A stretch of 64,000 nt of DNA, from assembly GCF_026016325.1 (NCBI RefSeq), contig NZ_CP087203.1:1116001-1180000 (forward strand), read 5' to 3'. This document shows positions 56,745-64,000 of this stretch, piece by piece. This DNA comes from Pseudomonas sp. B21-056 (GTDB taxonomy: Bacteria; Pseudomonadota; Gammaproteobacteria; Pseudomonadales; Pseudomonadaceae). The stretch's first letter is position 1. Every line of letters begins with the position of its first letter. The position numbers were made by a program, and so were the translations under genes. The notes under the pieces were generated by a model. The model was not told the origin of the DNA. It ran no database searches and saw only the letters and a program-made list of their open reading frames with translations.

Positions 56745-59159
56745 TCAGAACAACACCTTCGCCACATCCGCAAACCGCCTGGCGAAGTGCACCGTGACGC
56801 CTTCCTTCAGATAATCCGGCAGTTCTTCGAAGTTGCCCCGGTTGGCTTCTGGCAGGATCAGTTCGAGGATTTTCTGCCGGCGCGCCGCGATGACCTTTTC
56901 GCGCACCCCGCCAATCGGCAGCACATGCCCGGTGAGGGTCAGTTCGCCGGTCATGGCGACGCCTTTTTTCGGTGGCTGGTTGCGGGCCAGGGACAGCAAG
57001 GCACTGGCCATCGTCACCCCGGCGCTCGGGCCGTCCTTGGGCGTGGCGCCTTCGGGCACGTGCAGGTGGACGAAGGCTTCGTCGAAGAACTTCGGATCGC
57101 CACCGAATTGCTTCAAGTGCGAACTGACATAGCTGTGGGCGATTTCCGCGGACTCCTTCATCACCTCCCCCAGTTGCCCGGTGAGCTTGAAGCCGCGATT
57201 GAGGGTGTGGATGCGCGTGGCTTCGATCGGCAGGGTCGCGCCGCCCATGCTGGTCCAGGCCAGGCCGGTGATCACGCCGACGCCGGACAACACCTGTTCG
57301 TTGCGGAACACTGGTTTGCCCAGGGACGCCTCGAGGTCTTTCGGCCCGAGCTTGATCACCGCCTTCGGCTCGTCGAGCAGCTTCATCACCGCCTTGCGCA
57401 CCAGTTTGCCCAGTTGCTTCTCCAGCTGCCGCACCCCGGCTTCGCGGGCGTAGCCGTCGATCAGTGCTTTCAGGGCACCGTCGCTGATGCTCAGGCTGCC
57501 CTTGGACACGCCGGCCTTGGCCAACTGCTTGGGCCACAGGTGGCGCCTGGCGATGGCGACTTTTTCTTCGGTGATGTAGCCCGACAGGCGAATCACTTCC
57601 ATCCGGTCCAGCAGCGGGCCGGGGATCGAGTCCAGGGTATTGGCGGTGCAGACGAAGAGCACTTTCGACAGGTCCAGGCGCATGTCCAGGTAGTGATCGA
57701 GGAATTCGACGTTCTGTTCCGGGTCGAGGGTTTCCAGCAGTGCCGAGGCCGGGTCGCCCTGGTAGCTCTGGCCCATCTTGTCGATCTCGTCGAGCATGAT
57801 CACCGGGTTCATCACTTCGACATCTTTAAGGGCCTGCACCAACTTGCCCGGCTGGGCGCCGATGTAGGTGCGCCGATGGCCCTTGATCTCGGCTTCGTCG
57901 CGCATGCCGCCGACGCTGAAGCGGTAGAACGGTCGCCCAAGGGACTCGGCAATGGATTTGCCCACGCTGGTCTTGCCCACGCCCGGCGGCCCCACCAGCA
58001 GTACGATAGAGCCGCTGATCTCGCCCTTGTAGGCCCCGACGGCGAGAAATTCCAGGATGCGATCCTTGATGTCACCCAGGCCGGCGTGGTGCTGGTCAAG
58101 CACCTTTCGCGCGTGCTTGAGGTCGAGCTTGTCCTGGCCGTACACGCCCCACGGCACCGAGGTCGCCCAATCAAGGTAATTGCGGGTGACGGCGTACTCC
58201 GGTGAACCGGTTTCCAGGATGGAGAGCTTGTTCATTTCCTCTTCGATGCGTTTCTGGGCCTGGGCCGGCAGCACCTTGCCCTGCAGTCGCTGCTCGAACT
58301 GTTCGAGGTCGGCGCTGCGATCGTCCTTGGTCAATCCCAGCTCCTGCTGGATGACCTTGAGCTGTTCCTTGAGGAAGAACTGGCGCTGATGTTCGCCGAT
58401 CTTGCTGTTGACCTCTGCCGAGATCTCCTTTTGCAGCCGTGCGACTTCGACTTCCTTGCGCAGCATCGGCAGGACTTTTTCCATGCGCTTGAGCATCGGC
58501 ACGCAATCGAGCACTTCCTGCAGTTCATTGCCGGTGGCGGAGGTGAGTGCGGCGGCGAAGTCCGTCAGCGGCGACGGGTCGTTGGGGCTGAAGCGGTTGA
58601 GGTAGTTCTTCAGCTCTTCGCTGTACAGCGGGTTGAGCGGCAGCAGTTCCTTGATCGCGTTGATCAGCGCCATGCCATAGGCCTTGACCTCGTCGGTCGG
58701 CTCGCTCGGCTGGTGCGGGTATTCGACTTCCACCAGGTACGGTGGGCGATGGTGCTTGAGCCAGGTGCGGATGCGCACGCGGGTCAGGCCCTGGGCGACG
58801 AACTGCAATTTGCCCGCTTCGCGACTGGCGTGGTGCACCTTGACCAGCGTGCCGTACAGCGGCAGGGCCGAAGTGTCGAAATGGCGCGGGTCTTCCTGGG
58901 GCGTGTCCATGAAGAACAGCGCCAGGGAATGATGTTCGGACTTGGCCACCAGCTCCAGGGTTTCGGCCCAGGGTTCTTCATTGACGATGACCGGCAGTAC
59001 CTGGGCCGGGAAGAACGGGCGATTGTGGATGGGAATGATGTAGACCTTGTCCGGCAGGTTCTGGCCGGGCAGGGCCAGGCCGGTGCCGGAGGCGGTGTGT
59101 TCGATATGTTCTGGGTCAGCGTATTCGTTCGTGGCTTCGGTAGAGTGCTGGTCGCTCAT
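56745..59159 (-). CDS. lon: Lon-family ATP-dependent protease (AsrA type)
   Basis: 804 residues. An N-terminal substrate domain (VYIIPIHNRPFFPAQVLPV), an AAA+ ATPase (LLVGPPGVGKTSVGKS; VIMLDEIDKM) and the Ser-Lys protease (KDGPSAGVTMASALLS; PIGGVREKVIAARRQ) are all intact. The N-terminus differs from the classical Lon of Pseudomonas and resembles the second Lon-type protease (AsrA, PA0779-like), linked to aminoglycoside and heat-shock responses. ATG 59159 (MSDQHSTEATNE). Monocistronic. Confidence 0.93.
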   Translation of the reverse strand: MSDQHSTEATNEYADPEHIEHTASGTGLALPGQNLPDKVYIIPIHNRPFFPAQVLPVIVNEEPWAETLELVAKSEHHSLALFFMDTPQEDPRHFDTSALPLYGTLVKVHHASREAGKLQFVAQGLTRVRIRTWLKHHRPPYLVEVEYPHQPSEPTDEVKAYGMALINAIKELLPLNPLYSEELKNYLNRFSPNDPSPLTDFAAALTSATGNELQEVLDCVPMLKRMEKVLPMLRKEVEVARLQKEISAEVNSKIGEHQRQFFLKEQLKVIQQELGLTKDDRSADLEQFEQRLQGKVLPAQAQKRIEEEMNKLSILETGSPEYAVTRNYLDWATSVPWGVYGQDKLDLKHARKVLDQHHAGLGDIKDRILEFLAVGAYKGEISGSIVLLVGPPGVGKTSVGKSIAESLGRPFYRFSVGGMRDEAEIKGHRRTYIGAQPGKLVQALKDVEVMNPVIMLDEIDKMGQSYQGDPASALLETLDPEQNVEFLDHYLDMRLDLSKVLFVCTANTLDSIPGPLLDRMEVIRLSGYITEEKVAIARRHLWPKQLAKAGVSKGSLSISDGALKALIDGYAREAGVRQLEKQLGKLVRKAVMKLLDEPKAVIKLGPKDLEASLGKPVFRNEQVLSGVGVITGLAWTSMGGATLPIEATRIHTLNRGFKLTGQLGEVMKESAEIAHSYVSSHLKQFGGDPKFFDEAFVHLHVPEGATPKDGPSAGVTMASALLSLARNQPPKKGVAMTGELTLTGHVLPIGGVREKVIAARRQKILELILPEANRGNFEELPDYLKEGVTVHFARRFADVAKVLF

Positions 59160-59263
59160 GGGGCACCTGCGCAATGGAGTATGGAGCTTAGATGGGGCAG
59201 GTGGGGGGTGGTTTCAATGGTGGGCGATTGTTAGCGGCTATTTCACCACCAGCTCGTAATGCT

Positions 59264-59379
59264 GTGTAGGAGCTGTGTAGGAGCTGTCGAGCGAAGCGAG
59301 GCTGCGATCTTTCCACTGCCGCTTGAGTCAAGAGCGAAAGACCAAGATCAAAAGATCGCAGGCTCGCCAGCCCCTACAG
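59264..59379. repeat. Family D repeat with tandem TGTGTAGGAGC
   Basis: TGTGTAGGAGC occurs twice in tandem at 59264 and 59275, then GAGCGAAGCGAGGCTGCGATC, with the inverse AAGATCGCAGGCTCGCCAG and CCCCTACAGG at the right. An unpaired copy of the GATCTTT/AAAGATC-type element common in fluorescens-group gaps, between lon and the transporter. Confidence 0.6.
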
Positions 59380-59381
59380 GT

Positions 59382-60695
59382 TCACGCGACCCGGTTCAGG
59401 TCGTTATACCGGGTCTCTTTCAGGCACAGCACCGCAATCACGCTGAGCACTGCGGCCGCAGATACATAGCCACCGACATAGCTCAAACCGCCCATCGCTA
59501 CCAGCTTCTGGGCAAAGAACGGAGCGGCCGAGGCACCGACGATGCCGCCCAGGTTGTAGGCGGCCGACGCGCCGGTGTAGCGCACGTGGGTCGGAAACAG
59601 CTCCGGCAGCAAGGCGCCCATGGGGGCGAAGGTCACGCCCATCAGGAACAGCTCGATGCACAGGAACAGCGCCACGCTGCCGGTCGAACCCTGGGTCAGC
59701 AATGGTTCCATGAGGAAGCCCGAGGCAATCGCCAGCACGCCACCGGTGACCAACACCGGCTTGCGCCCGAAGCGGTCGCTGGCCCAGGCCGACAACGGCG
59801 TGGCGGCGGCCATGAACAACACGGCAAAACACAGCAGGGCAAGGAAGGTCTCGCGGCTGTAGCCGAGGGTGGCGACGCCGTAGCTCAAGGAAAACACCGT
59901 GGAGATATAGAACAGTGCATAACACACCACCATCGCCGCCGCGCCCAGCAATGTCGGCGCCCAGTACTGGCTGAACAGCTCGACCAGCGGCACTTTCACC
60001 CGCTCCTGGCGGGCCACGGCGTTGGCGAAGACCGGGGTTTCATGGAGCTTGAGGCGCACATAGAGGCCGACAATCACCAGCACGGCACTGAGCAGGAACG
60101 GAATCCGCCAGCCCCACGAGCGGAACTGCTCGTCGTCGAGGTTCATCGCCAGGGTCAGGAACAGCCCGTTGGCCGCCAGGAAGCCAATGGAAGGGCCCAG
60201 CTGGGGAAACATGCCGAACCAGGCGCGCTTGCCCTTGGGGGCGTTCTCGGTGGCAAGCAACGCCGCGCCACCCCATTCACCGCCCAGCCCCAGCCCCTGG
60301 CCGAAACGCAGCAGGCACAACAGGAACGGTGCCCAGGCGCCGATGCTGGCGTACCCGGGCAGCACGCCGATGAGCGTGGTGCACACGCCCATCAGCAGCA
60401 GCGAGGCCACCAGCGTGGACTTGCGCCCGATCCGGTCGCCAAAGTGACCGAACAGCGCCGAACCCAGCGGACGGGCGAGGAAGGCGATGCCGAAGGTCAG
60501 GAAGGAGGACAGCATCTGTGCCGTGCCTGAGGTCTGTGGGAAGAACACCGGCCCGATCACCAGGGCCGCAGCCGTGGCATAGACGTAGAAGTCGTAGAAC
60601 TCGATGGCGGTGCCGATGAAGCTCGCGGTCGCCACGCGGGTGGCGGAGTTCGTCGGCTGGGCAGGCACGGCGTCGTTGCAGGTGGTGGTAGTCAT
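59382..60695 (-). CDS. MHS-family MFS transporter
   Basis: 437 residues, 12 membrane helices. The metabolite:H+ symporter signature GIAFLARPLGSALFGHFGDRIGRK is in loop 2-3, and FGQGLGLGGEWGGAALLATE in helix 4-5, as in citrate, shikimate and proline/betaine carriers. ATG 60695 (MTTTTCNDAVPAQ) is taken; ATG 60716 is possible. Substrate not determinable. Confidence 0.92.
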   Translation of the reverse strand: MTTTTCNDAVPAQPTNSATRVATASFIGTAIEFYDFYVYATAAALVIGPVFFPQTSGTAQMLSSFLTFGIAFLARPLGSALFGHFGDRIGRKSTLVASLLLMGVCTTLIGVLPGYASIGAWAPFLLCLLRFGQGLGLGGEWGGAALLATENAPKGKRAWFGMFPQLGPSIGFLAANGLFLTLAMNLDDEQFRSWGWRIPFLLSAVLVIVGLYVRLKLHETPVFANAVARQERVKVPLVELFSQYWAPTLLGAAAMVVCYALFYISTVFSLSYGVATLGYSRETFLALLCFAVLFMAAATPLSAWASDRFGRKPVLVTGGVLAIASGFLMEPLLTQGSTGSVALFLCIELFLMGVTFAPMGALLPELFPTHVRYTGASAAYNLGGIVGASAAPFFAQKLVAMGGLSYVGGYVSAAAVLSVIAVLCLKETRYNDLNRVA

Positions 60696-60777
60696 GCAGT
60701 TATCCCTGACAGTCATGTGCTCCGTTGGAGCGAATTATTATGGTTGAGCGGCTAGGGGTGGCGCTTGTGGTGAACTT

Positions 60778-60909
60778 TGTGGCGAGGGGATTTATCCCCG
60801 CTGGGCTGCGTAGCAGCCCCAGAACAGTCGACTCAATCTGCCTGATGCACCGAGTAGCCTGGTTTCAGGGCCGCTGCGCGACCCAACGGGGATAAATCCC
60901 CTCGCCACA
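60778..60909. repeat. Family B palindromic element (132 bp)
   Basis: TGTGGCGAGGGGATTTATCC at the left and GGGGATAAATCCCCTCGCCA at the right, with CGCTGGGCTGCGTAGCAGCCC inside. Third complete copy (others 28454, 37246), between the transporter and corC-like genes. Confidence 0.8.
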
Positions 60910-60917
60910 GGGGAAGC

Positions 60918-62159
<1,242 letters not shown>

Positions 62160-62171
62160 CAGTGCCGTCCG

Positions 62172-62984
62172 TCAGATATGCAGGATGTATTCACGGACCA
62201 GTTTGCTGCCGAAGTACGCCAGCATGAGCAGGCAGAAACCGGCCAGGGTCCAGCGAATGGCTTTATGACCGCGCCAGCCGAGACGGTTGCGGCCCCACAG
62301 CAGCACGCTGAACACCACCCATGCCAGGCAGGCAAGCAGGGTCTTGTGCACCAGGTGCTGGGCGAACAGGTTCTCGACGAACAGCCAGCCGGAAATCAGC
62401 GACATCGACAGCAGGGTCCAGCCGGCCCAGAGGAAACCGAACAGCAGGCTCTCCATGGTCTGCAGCGGCGGGAAGTTGCGGATCAGCCCGGACGGGTGCT
62501 TGTTCTTGAGCTGATGGTCCTGCACCAGCAGCAGCAAGGCCTGGAACACCGCGATGGTGAACAGGCCATAGGCGAGGATCGACAGCAGGATATGGGCGAG
62601 GATGCCCGGCTCTTCGTCGATGACCTGCACCGTGCCCGACGGCGCGAACTGCGCCAGCAGCACCGTCGCCAGCCCCAGCGGGAAGAGCAGCACCAGCAGG
62701 TTTTCCACCGGGATGCGCGAGCAGGCCAGCAGCGTCAGCGCGATCACGGCGACGGCGATCAGGCTGGCGGCGTTGAAAAAGTCCAGGCCCAGGCCGATCG
62801 GCGTCATCAGGTGGGTAAAAAGGCTGGCCGCGTGGCCAAGCACCGCCAGCACGCCGAGCGTGACCAGCAGGCGTTTGTTCGCCTTGGCGCCGGAGGCCAG
62901 GCGAGTGCCTTGATAGAGGGTCGCAGCGGCATAAAGGCAAGCGGCGGCGAGGGAGGCAAGCAAGCTGGGTGACAAGGGGAGCAT
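62172..62984 (-). CDS. ypjD: CcsA-like inner membrane protein YpjD
   Basis: 270 residues with about eight membrane helices. Histidines in helices (ALFTHLMTPIG-like SLFTHLMTP, ILAHILLSILAYGL, HLVHKTLLACLAW) recall the CcsA/CcmC haem-handling family, although no cytochrome c gene is nearby. ATG 62984 with AGGATT upstream; a longer in-frame reading runs into the ffh promoter region. Divergent from ffh. Confidence 0.9.
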   Translation of the reverse strand: MLPLSPSLLASLAAACLYAAATLYQGTRLASGAKANKRLLVTLGVLAVLGHAASLFTHLMTPIGLGLDFFNAASLIAVAVIALTLLACSRIPVENLLVLLFPLGLATVLLAQFAPSGTVQVIDEEPGILAHILLSILAYGLFTIAVFQALLLLVQDHQLKNKHPSGLIRNFPPLQTMESLLFGFLWAGWTLLSMSLISGWLFVENLFAQHLVHKTLLACLAWVVFSVLLWGRNRLGWRGHKAIRWTLAGFCLLMLAYFGSKLVREYILHI

Positions 62985-63080
62985 AAATCCTGTTAGGCAA
63001 GCCCGAAAGGCGCTGAGTTTGGCATAGAACCCATCCTGCACGAAAGACCGCCGCGAGGTGTACGCGGCACGCTTCTTCGC

Positions 63081-63086
63081 TATAAT
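63081..63086 (+). promoter_or_regulatory. TATAAT box upstream of ffh
   Basis: A perfect TATAAT (63081-63086) lies 94 bases upstream of the ffh ATG. No good -35 is seen (GTGTAC at 17 bases), so it may depend on an activator or be a weak promoter. Confidence 0.5.
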
Positions 63087-63180
63087 CCGCGACCTGCCCA
63101 CGCCGCAGGCTCGCCGAGCATATTTTTCACGGTCTGGGCCGCCATTATCCCGGCCTTACCCGGGCCTGAAAGGATCGCGC

Positions 63181-64000
63181 ATGTTTGAAAACCTGACAGA
63201 CCGTCTCTCGCAGACGCTGCGCCATGTCACCGGCAAGGCGAAGCTGACCGAGGACAACATCAAAGACACCCTGCGCGAAGTGCGCATGGCGTTGCTCGAA
63301 GCCGACGTCGCCCTGCCGGTGGTCAAGGACTTCGTCAATTCGGTCAAGGAACGCGCCGTTGGCACCGAGGTGTCGCGCAGCCTGACGCCGGGCCAGGCGT
63401 TCGTGAAGGTCGTCCAGGCCGAACTCGAAAGCCTGATGGGCGCCGCCAACGAAGACCTGAACCTGAGCGCAGTGCCGCCGGCCGTGGTGCTGATGGCCGG
63501 CCTGCAGGGCGCGGGCAAGACCACCACCGCCGGCAAGCTGGCGCGCCTGCTCAAGGAGCGCAAGAAGAAGTCGGTGATGGTGGTGTCCGCGGACGTCTAC
63601 CGTCCGGCGGCGATCAAGCAGCTGGAAACCCTGGCCAACGACATCGGCGTGACGTTCTTCCCGTCCGACCTGAGCCAGAAGCCGGTAGACATCGCCCAGG
63701 CCGCTATCAAGGAAGCGAAGCTCAAGTTCATCGACGTGGTCATCGTCGACACCGCCGGTCGCCTGCACATCGATGAAGAGATGATGGGCGAGATCAAGGC
63801 GCTGCATGCCGCGGTCAAGCCGGTGGAAACCCTGTTCGTGGTCGACGCCATGACCGGCCAGGACGCGGCCAACACCGCCAAGGCATTTGGCGATGCGCTG
63901 CCGCTGACCGGCGTGATCCTGACCAAGGTCGACGGCGACGCCCGTGGCGGTGCCGCGCTGTCGGTACGGGCCATCACCGGCAAGCCGATCAAGTTCATCG
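63181..64000 (+). CDS. ffh: Signal recognition particle protein Ffh (partial)
   Basis: 273 residues visible; the gene continues past the window end. The N domain (MFENLTDRLSQTLRHVTGKA) and GTPase domain with GLQGAGKTTTAGK, DTAGRLHID and LTKVDGDARGG are present; the methionine-rich M domain that binds 4.5S RNA and signal sequences is not in view. Targets inner-membrane proteins to FtsY and SecYEG. Confidence 0.97.
   Translation, partial: MFENLTDRLSQTLRHVTGKAKLTEDNIKDTLREVRMALLEADVALPVVKDFVNSVKERAVGTEVSRSLTPGQAFVKVVQAELESLMGAANEDLNLSAVPPAVVLMAGLQGAGKTTTAGKLARLLKERKKKSVMVVSADVYRPAAIKQLETLANDIGVTFFPSDLSQKPVDIAQAAIKEAKLKFIDVVIVDTAGRLHIDEEMMGEIKALHAAVKPVETLFVVDAMTGQDAANTAKAFGDALPLTGVILTKVDGDARGGAALSVRAITGKPIKFI

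Overview
The window reads as chromosome from a Pseudomonas of the P. fluorescens group. The coding sequence is GC-rich, gene order is typical of that genus (tRNA-Leu-queA-tgt-yajC-secDF; cysE-isc-ndk-rlmN-pilF-rodZ-ispG-hisS-yfgM-bamB-der; leuA; xseA; guaBA; ypjD-ffh), and the gaps carry REP/REPIN palindromes characteristic of these species. The species call is an inference, because no rRNA or other species marker lies in the window.

Layout. 1-4.0 kb: accessory genes (DUF3885-like protein, a small membrane ORF, a divergent LysR/SDR pair, a glutathione S-transferase, a small hypothetical), downstream of the 3' end of a minus-strand tRNA-Leu(CAA). 4.5-9.9 kb: queuosine synthesis (queA, tgt) and the Sec auxiliary complex (yajC, secD, secF). 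10-13.3 kb: a glycine-zipper protein, suhB, trmJ, cysE. 13.6-19.1 kb: the complete iron-sulfur operon iscR-S-U-A-hscB-hscA-fdx-iscX behind an IscR-type promoter. 19.2-28.4 kb: ndk, rlmN, pilF, rodZ, ispG, hisS, yfgM, bamB, der. 28.7-31.1 kb: an aminotransferase/omega-amidase pair and a small coiled-coil protein. 31.3-37.2 kb: leuA with a candidate leader peptide, an M23 peptidase, xseA, a TauE/SafE permease and a zinc-ribbon protein. 37.5-40.6 kb: guaB-guaA.

40.8-51.0 kb is an accessory island between guaA and a multicopper oxidase-tadA pair. It has four parts: (i) tetR divergent from a thioredoxin-reductase-like flavoprotein and a methyltransferase, with two matching operator-like palindromes; (ii) a predicted exported, lipid-anchored D-amino-acid-oxidase-like protein whose motif order shows a circular permutation; (iii) TetR, SDR and a small membrane protein; (iv) a small HicA-like protein plus an HTH partner behind a perfect palindrome, followed by a 929-residue SF1 helicase with a DUF2726/nuclease-like C-terminus. 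The permuted oxidase and the TA-like/helicase locus are the strongest candidates for something undescribed.

51.1-64.0 kb: multicopper oxidase and tadA; cmoA-cmoB (wobble-uridine modification); an omptin outer-membrane protease next to a chagasin-like inhibitor lipoprotein; a second-type Lon protease (AsrA-like); an MHS-family transporter; a CorC-type protein; ypjD; and the start of ffh, which runs off the end. Four families of short dispersed palindromic repeats fill the gaps. No insertion sequence, integrase, rRNA gene or CRISPR array was seen.
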